Assembly (NCBI RefSeq): GCF_003574965.1
Contig: NZ_CP032317.1
Span: forward strand, 1,550,001 to 1,614,000
Reading direction: 5' to 3'
DNA: 64,000 nt
Source of the DNA: Hymenobacter oligotrophus
Lineage (GTDB): Bacteria; Bacteroidota; Bacteroidia; Cytophagales; Hymenobacteraceae
How positions within the stretch are numbered: position 1 is the first letter of the stretch; every line of letters starts with the position of its first letter. Of the stretch, positions 1 through 8,465 are shown in pieces. The notes below the pieces were generated by a model. It saw nothing but the letters and a program-made list of their open reading frames with translations. It searched no databases and was not told where the DNA came from. Both the position numbers and the translations under genes were made by a program.

Positions 1-1662
1 AACCTTGCTAACAACGGTACCCTAGGTGGCTTGGGCACGCTGCTTGCCAATGGGCCGGCCGCGCAAACGCTATCCGGCAGCGGCAGTGTTAGCGTGGGCA
101 GCCTCACGGTGGGCGCTGCCGGCGCGCAGTTAGCCGAGCCAGTTGCCATCAGCAAACTCCTGACCTTAACGGGCAACCTGGCGACGAACAACAACCTGAC
201 GCTGCTTTCCTCGGCCAATGGTACGGCCACGGTGGTAAACCTTGGCGCAGCCGAAATAACGGGCAACGCCCGCGTTCAGCAGTACATCAGCGGCGCCCGA
301 AACGGCGGTTTGGGTTACCGGCACCTAGCCTCGCCGGTGGCTGGCAGCAGCATTGCGGGTGTGCAGGCAAGCGGCCCGGCCGGTTTTGCGCCAGTGGTAA
401 ACCCGGCCTACAACACCGCTCCCCAGCCGGGCAGTGTTATACCCTTTCCGAACCTGTTTTTCTACGAGCAGTCGCGGGTAACGGCCAGCGGCCGGGGCGC
501 AGTGGCCGATTTCGACCTAGGCTGGGTTTCGCCGGGCAGCACCGCCGAATTGCTGGTGCCGGGCCAAGGGTACACCGCCAACATAGCCCCCAACCAAATT
601 ATCAGCTTTGCAGGCCAGCCCAACAACGGCACCATTGCCCGCAACGACCTAGGACGCAACGCCGCACCCCAAGCTGGCTGGCATCTGCTCGGCAACCCCT
701 ACCCCTCGCCCATCGACTGGAACCTTACCTACGCTGGCGCCACCAACCTCGAGAACACCGTGTACGTGTTCAAATCGAACGGTCCGTACTCGGGCAGTTA
801 CGCGAGCTACGTGGCGGGCAGCGGGGTTTCCACCAACGGCGGCAGCAATATTCTGCCGGTGGCGCAAGGGTTTTTCGTGCGCACGAGCACACCGGGCGCA
901 AATGGCAGCCTCACGTTTACCAACGCCGCGCGCGTTGCTGCGCCCTCCAATGCACCGCTCGAGCGCACCACCCATACACACGCGCTTGCCAAAATCAGCC
1001 TGAACGGTGCTGGCACCTCCGATCAGGTTGCGGTGTACTTCCGGGCCGGCGCCACGCCCGCGTTCGATTCGGCTTTTGATGCCCACAAGCTTTCGGCCGG
1101 TGGCAACATGCTGGCCATCGGCGACAACCCCAACGCGCTGCTTTCCATCAGTGGTTTGCCCTTGCTGGGCTCGGCTCCCGTGGCCGTGCCGCTGCTTACT
1201 TACCTAGGCGCGGCCGGCAACTTTACCCTGAAGGCCGACGAGTTATTGAACCTGCCCGCCGGAACTGCCGTGCACTTGCTCGATGCTGCCACCGGCGCTG
1301 TGGTCGACCTTCAGAAACAACCCACGTACGCCTTCGCTGCCGAAGCCGGCCTGGCCACCTCCCGCTTTAGCTTGCTTTTCACTCCGGCCCGTCCGCTTGC
1401 CACTGCAGGCCTAGGTGCACAGCTTGAGGCAGAGGTGTTTCCGAACCCAGCCCACGACCGACTTTGGATACGCTTGCCCGCGGGCAGCCAAATCGCAGAG
1501 GCCGTGCTTTTCAACTCTTTGGGACAAGCGGTGCAGCGTCAAACCATACCCGGTGGCCAAGAGCTGCGCGCCATGCCGCTCCAGCACCTAGCCCTTGGCA
1601 TATACACGCTCCACTTGCACCTAGGCCAAGCGGTAGTCGTCAAGCGCGTGGTCGTCAATTAG
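1..1662 (+). CDS. T9SS-exported surface protein, 3' part (5' end outside window)
   Basis: The frame is open from the first base, so the true start lies upstream; 553 codons are visible. The N-terminal visible part is rich in Ala, Gly, Asn, Ser and Leu, as in repetitive beta-rich adhesin-like or autotransporter-like Bacteroidota proteins. The last 80 or so residues form a type A T9SS sorting domain: the PNPAHDRLWI motif, then a short beta sandwich with LGQAV and the ending GIYTLHLHLGQAVVVKRVVVN-like strands. That domain directs export through the type IX system and attachment to, or release from, the outer membrane. No catalytic motif is recognisable. The stop is followed at once by a possible promoter for the small gene downstream. 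Confidence 0.8.
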   Translation, partial: NLANNGTLGGLGTLLANGPAAQTLSGSGSVSVGSLTVGAAGAQLAEPVAISKLLTLTGNLATNNNLTLLSSANGTATVVNLGAAEITGNARVQQYISGARNGGLGYRHLASPVAGSSIAGVQASGPAGFAPVVNPAYNTAPQPGSVIPFPNLFFYEQSRVTASGRGAVADFDLGWVSPGSTAELLVPGQGYTANIAPNQIISFAGQPNNGTIARNDLGRNAAPQAGWHLLGNPYPSPIDWNLTYAGATNLENTVYVFKSNGPYSGSYASYVAGSGVSTNGGSNILPVAQGFFVRTSTPGANGSLTFTNAARVAAPSNAPLERTTHTHALAKISLNGAGTSDQVAVYFRAGATPAFDSAFDAHKLSAGGNMLAIGDNPNALLSISGLPLLGSAPVAVPLLTYLGAAGNFTLKADELLNLPAGTAVHLLDAATGAVVDLQKQPTYAFAAEAGLATSRFSLLFTPARPLATAGLGAQLEAEVFPNPAHDRLWIRLPAGSQIAEAVLFNSLGQAVQRQTIPGGQELRAMPLQHLALGIYTLHLHLGQAVVVKRVVVN

Positions 1663-1670
1663 TGGCCTCG

Positions 1671-1678
1671 TACATTTG
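1671..1678 (+). promoter_or_regulatory. Possible Bacteroidota -7 element (TACATTTG)
   Basis: TACATTTG matches the TAnnTTTG consensus and lies 32 bp before the 1710 start. No clear TTG -33 box is seen at the right distance, so support is partial. Confidence 0.35.
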
Positions 1679-1709
1679 CCATTGTATACTTTTCTGAAGC
1701 CAATTTCCT

Positions 1710-1949
1710 ATGTACCGCCATTATGTTTCGGCCAGGCTCAAATCGCTTTTTATGCGCATTACAGTGCTTGCGCTGCTTGTGATGCTTGTGAATTCCGTTT
1801 CGGCACTGGCCCAGGGCCCTGGCACTGGCGGCCCAACCCCCAACATCCCCAATCCCCCTACCGAAATTCCGATCGACGGCGGGGTGTCGTTGCTTGTGGC
1901 TGCAGCTGGCGCACTCGGCATTCGGCAGCTAACCCGGCGCCGCCGCTAA
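1710..1949 (+). CDS. Small PID-CTERM-type sorted protein
   Basis: A 79-residue protein consisting almost only of targeting signals. Residues 15-35 are a signal peptide (MRITVLALLVML, ending in ALAQ). A short Gly/Pro/Asn-rich linker follows, then a C-terminal tripartite tail: the motif PIDGG (about residue 55), a hydrophobic helix (VSLLVAAAGALGI) and a basic end (RRRR). This tail resembles the PID-CTERM family of Bacteroidota, analogous in layout to PEP-CTERM signals recognised by exosortases. A second start at 1752 would give just the signal peptide and is equally possible. The mature protein would be about 20 residues. No exosortase gene is in the window. Function unknown. Confidence 0.7.
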   Translation: MYRHYVSARLKSLFMRITVLALLVMLVNSVSALAQGPGTGGPTPNIPNPPTEIPIDGGVSLLVAAAGALGIRQLTRRRR

Positions 1950-1956
1950 GATTTTT

Positions 1957-2015
1957 AACGGACAAGTGCCCAAAAAGGCCCGCTGGCAGCGGGCCCTTTT
2001 GGGCACTTGTCCGTT
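1957..2015. terminator. Bidirectional hairpin terminator, 29-bp arms
   Basis: The two arms are 29 bases each with one mismatch (a G-T wobble) and a one-base turn. It lies between the small plus-strand gene ending at 1949 and phhA, which ends at 2033 on the minus strand, so it can serve both. Confidence 0.85.
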
Positions 2016-2032
2016 GGGCAGCAAGCCCGAGC

Positions 2033-2770
2033 TTATCTCTGGTCGGCCGATACGGTGGCGCCCACGTTTGCGGCCGTAAGGCGCACCGCTAGCTCGGCCG
2101 TTGCGTCGGAAAGCTCGGCCCAATTGGGCAGCACAAAGTACGTCGCCTGAAACCCCTCGCGCACTACGGGCGTGGCTACCACGGCCGCTACCTCAAGGGG
2201 CTGACGTACTACTTCCTCGCCAAGGCAATGGTGCAGCTCCGAAGCCGACGACAGCAAACCGGCACCGAACACGCGCAGTTGCTCGCCCTCCTGCACCAGC
2301 CCAAACTCGGCCGTGTACCAAAACAGGCGCACCAGCTCTTGCACAGCGGCCGCATCGTGGAGGTGGTGGCGCGCTACCTGCCCAAAATGCTCGAGCCAAG
2401 TGGCCCACTCGGGGTCGGTGAGCATGGGCAAGTGGCCAAAAGCATCGTGAAACAAATCGGGCCCGGCAATGTAGTCGAACTGCTGCATGGAGCGCACCCA
2501 CTGCGTAACCGGGTACCGGCGCTCGGCCAGCAAAGCCAGAAACGTGCGGTCGTCGACGCGGCCCGGCGCGGGCACCACGTCCCAGCCGGTGTGTTGGCGC
2601 AGGCGTTGCCCTAGGTCATCGAGGTTGGGGGCAGCGTCGCGGGCGAGGCCCAGGCGAGTGAGCCCGGCCACAAACGGCGCCGCGGCCCGGCGGTGCAGCA
2701 GGGCGGTTTGGCGGTCGAAGAGAACCTTCCACACGAGGTGGTCTTCGGCAGTGAAGTGAGGGGCTTGCAT
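2033..2770 (-). CDS. phhA: Phenylalanine 4-monooxygenase
   Basis: Converts phenylalanine to tyrosine with tetrahydropterin and O2 using one non-haem iron. The 245-residue length is normal for the bacterial single-domain enzyme. The iron triad is visible: His108 and His113 in the DLFHDAFGHLP motif, and Glu155 in WYTAEFGLV. The catalytic-domain signature around residues 95-160 is intact; there is no N-terminal ACT domain, as expected in bacteria. The gene stands alone downstream of the DoxX gene, with a 180-base leader that has its own promoter and ends in an intrinsic terminator only 17 bp before the ATG, suggesting attenuation. It probably serves tyrosine supply or phenylalanine breakdown. 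Confidence 0.95.
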   Translation of the reverse strand: MQAPHFTAEDHLVWKVLFDRQTALLHRRAAAPFVAGLTRLGLARDAAPNLDDLGQRLRQHTGWDVVPAPGRVDDRTFLALLAERRYPVTQWVRSMQQFDYIAGPDLFHDAFGHLPMLTDPEWATWLEHFGQVARHHLHDAAAVQELVRLFWYTAEFGLVQEGEQLRVFGAGLLSSASELHHCLGEEVVRQPLEVAAVVATPVVREGFQATYFVLPNWAELSDATAELAVRLTAANVGATVSADQR

Positions 2771-2787
2771 ACGAACTACTTAGGCAG

Positions 2788-2823
2788 AAAAAAAGCCCGG
2801 CCTCCGTTGAGCGGAGCCGGGCT
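2788..2823 (-). terminator. Intrinsic terminator immediately upstream of phhA
   Basis: On the minus strand a 12-bp GC-rich stem with one bulge is followed by seven T residues, ending 17 bp before the phhA ATG. It may end read-through from the DoxX gene, but the phhA promoter lies upstream of it, so it more likely acts inside the phhA leader. Confidence 0.8.
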
Positions 2824-2832
2824 TAGTTGATT

Positions 2833-2951
2833 TCAGAGAAGGAAGAGTAGCTGCGGTAGCTTCATTTTCTCACATGCAACGGCACGACTCCGGCCCCGTG
2901 AATGGGCTGGACGTACAGCGTAAAATTGCATTTGATGGACTGGTGCAGCAT
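2833..2951 (-). promoter_or_regulatory. phhA leader with two overlapping mini-ORFs (candidate attenuator)
   Basis: On the minus strand a 29-codon ORF (2951 to 2862), containing single Phe and Tyr codons (NFTLY), overlaps by ATGA a 10-codon ORF (2865 to 2833, MKLPQLLFLL). The second ends just before the terminator hairpin at 2823. The layout resembles a translated attenuator, but Phe codons are few, so the sensed signal is uncertain and a different leader mechanism is possible. Confidence 0.4.
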
Positions 2952-2960
2952 GACTACCAC

Positions 2961-2990
2961 AAAAGTAGTAAGAATTTGCAACGATGCAAC
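2961..2990 (-). promoter_or_regulatory. phhA promoter
   Basis: On the minus strand TTG, 19 bp, then TACTTTTG: an exact match to the Bacteroidota consensus (TAnnTTTG at -7). The same -7 octamer and spacing occur in the trp promoter. Coordinates are approximate by a few bases. Confidence 0.7.
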
Positions 2991-3034
2991 TTCGCCTAGG
3001 TTCGAGCCAAAATTATTGGGAAAGTGCGGGCTGC

Positions 3035-3931
3035 TTACTCGGCTTTTTGTCGCTGCCCTACTGGTTCGGAGGTCATGCTCAGTCCCTCGCCCCGCGTGAT
3101 GGTCAGCGCCAAATTGGCTTGCTGATTGGTCGAAGAATTGACCAGCACCGCCGCCGAGCCGGCCGTAAACCGCAAGCTGGCCCGCGCGCCCGGTTGCAGC
3201 GTGGCCTTGCCGAAAATACCGCCGCCGCGGGGCCGCTCTTTGATTTCGACCGGCACTTTGCCTTTGTTCAGGGCCTCTACCTTAAAGGTGCCCTCCTGCG
3301 AGCCGCCCAACACAAACTGCTTGCCTGGCTCGATGAACAAATCGGAATGCACCGTGCCGGCCCAACTGTTAAAGGCAATCAGCAGTGCGCAAACCACTGC
3401 TGCCCCGGCCGCCCAGGCCGGTTGGCGGTTGCCGAGTTGGGCGGCTGCTACGGGCTCGGCCGCAGCGGCCCGCCGGCCGATGTAGTAATCAAGCGAATAG
3501 CGCCCGGGGCCAACAGCCGTTATAACCATAAAGGCCCAAAACAACAGTTGTTGGTAGTACATGCCGGTGATGGGCGACGGGTCTTCGTACCACAGAAATG
3601 CCACCACGAAAAACTGGAACGCTAGCTGCAGCCCGCTCCAGCGGGTAAACAAACCTAGGGCAATGAGCAACCCGCCCGCAAACTCGCCCCACACGGCGGC
3701 GCCCGCCCAGAAGTAGGGCGACGGGAACGTGAACCCAAGCCCTGCCACTTGCTGCACAAACCAGTCGGGCGGGCCGGGTACCTGGGCATTGGCTACGGCC
3801 GCCAGGTTGGTGAGCTTGGGCAGCCCGGCGCCATCGGCAATGGAAAGCCCTAGGTGCAGGCGAAACAAAAGCCAGGCGGCATCGATGGCGCGAGTGGGCA
3901 GGGCCGCGGCTGAGAACAAGAGCTTTTTCAT
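3035..3931 (-). CDS. DoxX-family membrane protein with extra C-terminal domain
   Basis: 298 residues. Residues 15-165 carry about four membrane helices of the DoxX type (GLFTRWSGLQLAFQF, AVWGEFAGGLLIALG), a family linked to quinone or thiol redox chemistry in membranes. A fifth helix near 175-195 (WAAGAAVVCALLIAFNSW) leads into a soluble C-terminal segment of about 95 residues that is beta-rich and contains no motif I recognise; it would face the periplasm. The plain DoxX family is about 130-170 residues, so this tail is an addition. The gene precedes phhA on the same strand but is separated by the phhA promoter, so joint transcription is not needed. Confidence 0.75.
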   Translation of the reverse strand: MKKLLFSAAALPTRAIDAAWLLFRLHLGLSIADGAGLPKLTNLAAVANAQVPGPPDWFVQQVAGLGFTFPSPYFWAGAAVWGEFAGGLLIALGLFTRWSGLQLAFQFFVVAFLWYEDPSPITGMYYQQLLFWAFMVITAVGPGRYSLDYYIGRRAAAAEPVAAAQLGNRQPAWAAGAAVVCALLIAFNSWAGTVHSDLFIEPGKQFVLGGSQEGTFKVEALNKGKVPVEIKERPRGGGIFGKATLQPGARASLRFTAGSAAVLVNSSTNQQANLALTITRGEGLSMTSEPVGQRQKAE

Positions 3932-3991
3932 GGCAAGGCAGTGAGTTGTTTGAACAGCCCAAAACTGCTTTAGCTACACCCCGAAAGCGCT

Positions 3992-5236
3992 TCAGGTTAT
4001 GATTCGGGACGACGCAATTTGTGATTTGAGCCGCGTAGCCGCCTCACTAGGCGTTTCGCCCTTAAGCTTTTTGAACACCCGGTTGAAGGTAGATTTGGAG
4101 TTGAAGCCCGACTCCAACGCAATGCCTACCAGCGTATAGTGCTGGTACTTGGGGTCGGTTAGCAGGCGCTCGGCCTCTCCTACCCGGTAGCTGTTCACGA
4201 AGTCGTTGAAGTTTTGCCCAAAGCCCGCGTTGATGACCTTCGACAAAGTGGTGGTGTTGGTTTGCAGGCGGGTGGCCAAGTCACCGAGCGATAAGTCGGG
4301 CTCGAGGTAGGGCCGCTCGGTGAGCATCAGCTGCTCGAGGCGCTCGGCCCAGCGGAGTTGCTCGGTGGTGGGGGCATCGGTTATGGGTTCGGGTGCCGTT
4401 TTTACAACTAGCTCGGGTGCTGCCGGGTCGGCCCCCACCGGTTGTGGCTTGAAATGCAGCGGCACGCGCCCGTGGTGCTGCGCTTGCCACCCGCCGATGC
4501 TGAGGTAGTAAATGATGAGCCCCGTGAACAAGTAGCCGTACCAGAACTGAACGTACGACAGCCCAGCGCCGAAATCGACCAACGAAAAAGCCACCGACAC
4601 TACGGTGCCCACCAGCACGGCCACCAACGCATGGCGCAACCACCGGAAACGCCGCCGCTCGGTATCGGAAAAGTTGTCGTTGAGGTAGCGGGTGTACTGC
4701 CGAAACTCCCGGAGCGTGAAATACCCGTAGGCACCTAGCGAAATGTAGTTGAGCAGGCTGGCCACATCGTGCACGGCAACGATGCTGATGAGCGCGCCCT
4801 TGGTGCCAAAATGCTCGGGCAAAGGCTGCCCCAGCGCGCGGTGCTGCACCAGTACATCGGCCACGAAGCAGAACACATGCCAGGCCACGTAGGCAGCGGC
4901 CGGCGCAAAATGCCACAACTGACCTTTGCGCAGCCGAAACTGCTGGTTGGTAAGGTTGCGGAAGTAGAAATAGAACAAAGGCCCCGCCCCTAGGTGAAAA
5001 GAGAACGGGAAGTAGAACATGAAGGTGGAGTACGCGTTGTGCGCGTCGTACCAGCCGGCAAACCCCAGCATCCACTGCGCTACGTTGGCCGTGTACAGCA
5101 AAATCAGGAGCCCCAGCCAACGGTCGGCGGGCTCCTCGAGGCGCCAGCTGCGCACCAGCAGCAGCACCCCAAACACGATGCCTTGCACAAAAAACGGCAG
5201 CAGCAACGAGCTATACGGGCTAAACTCAAACAACAT
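3992..5236 (-). CDS. Membrane-anchored AraC-family regulator
   Basis: 414 residues. The first 245 residues hold about seven hydrophobic helices separated by short loops (FFVQGIVFGVLLLV, LGLLILLYTANVAQW, YGYLFTGLIIYYLSI). Residues 305-405 are an AraC/XylS DNA-binding domain with two helix-turn-helix units (LSLGDLATRLQTNTTTLSKVI and the second around VGIALESGFNSKSTFNRVFKK). This seven-helix plus AraC layout is common in Bacteroidota, where the membrane part is presumed to sense a signal and the domain acts at the membrane. The target is unknown; the neighbouring DoxX gene, 60 bp downstream on the same strand, is the simplest candidate for co-transcription. Confidence 0.85.
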   Translation of the reverse strand: MLFEFSPYSSLLLPFFVQGIVFGVLLLVRSWRLEEPADRWLGLLILLYTANVAQWMLGFAGWYDAHNAYSTFMFYFPFSFHLGAGPLFYFYFRNLTNQQFRLRKGQLWHFAPAAAYVAWHVFCFVADVLVQHRALGQPLPEHFGTKGALISIVAVHDVASLLNYISLGAYGYFTLREFRQYTRYLNDNFSDTERRRFRWLRHALVAVLVGTVVSVAFSLVDFGAGLSYVQFWYGYLFTGLIIYYLSIGGWQAQHHGRVPLHFKPQPVGADPAAPELVVKTAPEPITDAPTTEQLRWAERLEQLMLTERPYLEPDLSLGDLATRLQTNTTTLSKVINAGFGQNFNDFVNSYRVGEAERLLTDPKYQHYTLVGIALESGFNSKSTFNRVFKKLKGETPSEAATRLKSQIASSRIIT

Positions 5237-5246
5237 AAAACGAAGG

Positions 5247-5287
5247 AAGGGCCGGATGAGGCTATTTCCAACCTCAACCCGGCCCTT
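5247..5287 (-). terminator. Terminator after the trp-aroF operon
   Basis: Arms AAGGGCCGG and CCGGCCCTT flank a partly complementary interior, between aroF (stop at 5312) and the AraC gene. It would end the eight-gene trp-aroF transcript. Confidence 0.6.
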
Positions 5288-5311
5288 TCTGCATTGTTTT
5301 GCCGAGCGGTG

Positions 5312-6340
5312 CTACACCAGCTCGCGTTCAATCAGCTCTTGGCGCAGCGCGTAGGTGCGGCGCATGGCCTCCACCAGCCTTGCCGATTCGTCGAAATCGA
5401 GGGTTTGTTGGCCATCCGAAGCGGCGCGCTCGGGCACCGGCGCGGTTTCGTACAAAATGCCGTCGGCACCGGCCATGATGCCGGCCAAAGCCAGCGGGGC
5501 CACGTGCTCGCGCAAGCCAATGCCGTGCGAAGGATCGACGAACACCGGCAGGTGGGTTTTCTCTTTCAGAATGGGTACTGCGTTCAGATCGAGCGTATTG
5601 CGCGAAGCCGTTTCGAAGGTACGAATGCCCCGCTCGCACAAAATGATGTCCTCGTTGCCGCCCGAGAAAATATACTCGGCCGAGTGCAGCAGCTCCTCGA
5701 TGGTGCCCGATACGCCGCGCTTCAGCAGCACGGGCTTGTCTACGCCACCTAGGGCGTCGAGCAGGTTGAAGTTTTGGGTGTTGCGCGCGCCCACCTGAAA
5801 CACGTCGACGTAGTCGTACATCTCCTCTACTTGCGACACCTGCATTACCTCCGTTACGATGCGCAAGCCGTGCTGGCGGGCCAAACGGTAAAAGTCGCGC
5901 AGGCCAGCCAGGCCCAAACCGCGGAACGAGTACGGCGACGAACGGGGCTTGAACACGCCGCCGCGCATCAGGCGCACACCGCTTCGCACCAGGTGCTGCA
6001 TCACGGCCTCCATCTGGCCTTCGTTCTCGATGCTGCAGGGGCCAGCCACAATGCTCAGCGAGCCTTCGCCTAGGTGAATACCGTCGCCGAGGTCAAGCAC
6101 GGTGGGGTGCACGCGCCACTTGCGCGACACCAGCTTGTAGTCGTCGGACACGCGATGCACGTCGCGCACGCCGGGCAGGGACGCAATGCGGCGCAGGTCA
6201 ACGTCTTGCGGACCTAGGGCCACGAGGTAAGCCGCGCGCTGCGTATGAACCGGAGTGACTTTGAAACGCAGCTGGCGCAGTTCAGCAACCAAGGCTTCTT
6301 GTGCAGCAAACGTAAGCTGGGGGTCGAGGTGAATTATCAT
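5312..6340 (-). CDS. aroF: 3-deoxy-7-phosphoheptulonate (DAHP) synthase, type I-beta
   Basis: First enzyme of the shikimate pathway: phosphoenolpyruvate plus erythrose 4-phosphate gives DAHP. At 342 residues it has an N-terminal ferredoxin-like regulatory domain (about 1-70, MIIHLDPQLTF...) followed by the TIM barrel. Motifs of the I-beta subfamily: VAGPCSIEN, FKPRSSPYSFRG, VGARNTQNF, LLKRG and FVDPSHGIG. The metal-binding Cys, His, Glu and Asp positions appear intact. The N-terminal domain is the type that binds an aromatic end product in Thermotoga-like enzymes. It is the last gene of the trp operon, 68 bp after trpA, so precursor supply is raised together with tryptophan synthesis. Confidence 0.95.
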   Translation of the reverse strand: MIIHLDPQLTFAAQEALVAELRQLRFKVTPVHTQRAAYLVALGPQDVDLRRIASLPGVRDVHRVSDDYKLVSRKWRVHPTVLDLGDGIHLGEGSLSIVAGPCSIENEGQMEAVMQHLVRSGVRLMRGGVFKPRSSPYSFRGLGLAGLRDFYRLARQHGLRIVTEVMQVSQVEEMYDYVDVFQVGARNTQNFNLLDALGGVDKPVLLKRGVSGTIEELLHSAEYIFSGGNEDIILCERGIRTFETASRNTLDLNAVPILKEKTHLPVFVDPSHGIGLREHVAPLALAGIMAGADGILYETAPVPERAASDGQQTLDFDESARLVEAMRRTYALRQELIERELV

Positions 6341-6408
6341 GGACCGCTGATGTGGGTCTGGGGAAAGTTTCAGGTGATTGCAGAAGCCCGTTGGCCGCTG
6401 CTTAGGTG

Positions 6409-7221
6409 CTAGCGGATGCTTTGAACAAATTGGCGAGCGGCGGCGTGCGGGTCGTCGGCGCCTTCTATGGCGCGCAGCAAGGCCGAGCCGATGATGGCGC
6501 CGTTGGCGTGCTGGCAGGCCTGATTGAACGAGGCCCGATCGGCAATGCCAAAGCCTACTAGGCGCGGGTTGCGCAAGTTCATTTGGGCAATGCGCTGCAG
6601 GTAAGCGTCCTGCGCGGTTTTGTCGGCGGTTTGGTTGCCGCCCGTCAGGCCCGGGCCCGACACCAGGTACAGGAACGCATCGGTTAGCTCGTCGAGGCGG
6701 CGGATGCGAGCTTCCGAGGTTTGCGGCGTGATGAGGAACACCTTGCGTAGGTTATAGCGGCGGAAGGTTTCCTGGTAGAAGTCGGCGTACTCTTCGGCGG
6801 GCAGATCGGGCAGGATTACGCCATCGATACCTGCTTCGGAAGCGCGGCGGCAAAAATGCTCCATGCCTAGCTGCATCACGGGGTTCAGGTAGCCCATCAG
6901 CAGCAACGGCGTATCGGGCAAATGCTGCCGAACGCCCTGCAGCTCATCGAGCAAACGGCGCAGCGTCATGCCGTTGCGCAAGGCCACGGTGCTGGTTTGC
7001 TGAATCACCGGACCGTCGGCCAAGGGGTCGGAAAAGGGTACGCCTATTTCCAGAATATCAGCACCGGCATCGGCCAAGGTGCGCAGCAGCGGAACGGTGT
7101 CGTGGAGGCCGGGGTAGCCAGCCGTAATGTATAGGTTGAGCAGCCCCTGCGACTTGCGCGCAAAGAGGTCGGCGAAGCGGTTGGTCTGAACCACGTTATC
7201 GGGCTGAGTTGCGGTTTGCAC
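6409..7221 (-). CDS. trpA: Tryptophan synthase alpha chain
   Basis: Cleaves indole-3-glycerol phosphate to indole and glyceraldehyde 3-phosphate, passing indole to the beta chain. 270 residues, the normal length. The catalytic Glu58 (ILEIGVPFSDP) and Asp69 (LADGP) are in place in a TIM barrel; later motifs SGPGLTGG and GFGIAD, and the GAIIGSALL phosphate-binding end, are intact. It follows trpB by 46 bp, the usual pair order, and precedes aroF. Confidence 0.97.
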   Translation of the reverse strand: MQTATQPDNVVQTNRFADLFARKSQGLLNLYITAGYPGLHDTVPLLRTLADAGADILEIGVPFSDPLADGPVIQQTSTVALRNGMTLRRLLDELQGVRQHLPDTPLLLMGYLNPVMQLGMEHFCRRASEAGIDGVILPDLPAEEYADFYQETFRRYNLRKVFLITPQTSEARIRRLDELTDAFLYLVSGPGLTGGNQTADKTAQDAYLQRIAQMNLRNPRLVGFGIADRASFNQACQHANGAIIGSALLRAIEGADDPHAAARQFVQSIR

Positions 7222-7267
7222 GGTGCCTGATTGTTGAGTTGAGGGTTGGCGCGGCAGCGCGCATATA

Positions 7268-8452
7268 CTAGGCTAGGTGCAGCTCGCGCAGGTAGGTCTC
7301 GAGGTCTTTGTCGCCGCGGCCCGACAGGTTAAGTACCACCACATCCGTGGGCTTCAGCTCGAGCTGATCGAGCGCCGAGAAAGCGTGCGCCGTTTCGAGC
7401 GCCGGAATGATGCCTTCGAGGCGGCTGCAGAGCTGCGCAGCTTGCAGGGCGTCTTCGTCGGTAACGGCCACAAACTTAGCGCGACCCGAATCGGCCAGAA
7501 AGGCGTGCAGCGGACCAATACCGGGGTAATCGAGGCCAGCCGAAATGGAGTGCGGCTCGGTAATCTGCCCGTGCTCGTCCTGCATCAGCAGCGTGCGGCT
7601 GCCGTGGATAATACCCGGCCGACCCAGCACTGAAGTAGCGGCCGATTTATCGGTGTGCACGCCGTGGCCGGCAGCTTCCACGGCTACCAACTGCACGGTG
7701 GGCTCGTCGAGGAAGTGGTAAAAGGCACCTGCTGCGTTGGAGCCGCCTCCTACGCAGGCCACCACATAGTCGGGCAGCTCGCGGTCGGCTTGCGCGAGCA
7801 GCTGCTTCCGGATTTCTTCGCTTATCACCGACTGCAAGCGCGCTACCAAATCGGGGTACGGGTGCGGGCCCACCACCGAGCCGATGATGTAATGTGTATC
7901 GGTGGGGTTTGAAATCCAGTCGCGGATGGCTTCGTTGGTGGCGTCTTTCAGCGTTTGGCTGCCGCTGGTGGCGGGCCGCACTTCAGCCCCCAGCATGCAC
8001 ATGCGGGCCACGTTGGGCTTTTGCCGCTCCATATCCACGGCGCCCATGTACACAATGCACTCCAGCCCGCGCAGCGCGCACACTGTCGCCGTGGCTACGC
8101 CGTGCTGGCCGGCTCCCGTTTCGGCAATGATGCGCTTTTTACCTAGGCGCTCGGCCAGCAAAATCTGACCCACGGTGTTGTTCACCTTGTGGGCGCCGGT
8201 ATGGCACAGGTCTTCACGCTTCAGGTAAATAGTAGCTCCGTAGCGCTCCGAGAGGCGCTTGGCTCGGAACAGCGGCGTGGGCCGACCAACGTAGTCGCGC
8301 AGCAGCTGCTGGTACTCCTGCTGAAAATCCGGATCGGCCAGAATGCCTAGGTATTGCTCGCGCAGCTCCTCCACGTTGGGGTAGAGCATTTCCGGGATGA
8401 AAGCGCCACCAAACTGGCCGTAGTAGCCGCGGGCAGTGGGTTGAAAGGACAT
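7268..8452 (-). CDS. trpB: Tryptophan synthase beta chain
   Basis: Condenses indole with serine using pyridoxal phosphate. 394 residues, typical of TrpB1. The PLP lysine is Lys89 in HTGAHKVNN; the phosphate cup [10 protein letters not shown] lies near residue 232; the ETGAGQHG loop is intact. The start overlaps nothing: trpF ends 13 bp before it. No deviation from the family was noticed. Confidence 0.98.
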   Translation of the reverse strand: MSFQPTARGYYGQFGGAFIPEMLYPNVEELREQYLGILADPDFQQEYQQLLRDYVGRPTPLFRAKRLSERYGATIYLKREDLCHTGAHKVNNTVGQILLAERLGKKRIIAETGAGQHGVATATVCALRGLECIVYMGAVDMERQKPNVARMCMLGAEVRPATSGSQTLKDATNEAIRDWISNPTDTHYIIGSVVGPHPYPDLVARLQSVISEEIRKQLLAQADRELPDYVVACVGGGSNAAGAFYHFLDEPTVQLVAVEAAGHGVHTDKSAATSVLGRPGIIHGSRTLLMQDEHGQITEPHSISAGLDYPGIGPLHAFLADSGRAKFVAVTDEDALQAAQLCSRLEGIIPALETAHAFSALDQLELKPTDVVVLNLSGRGDKDLETYLRELHLA

Positions 8453-8465
8453 AGTTGGTGTGGTG

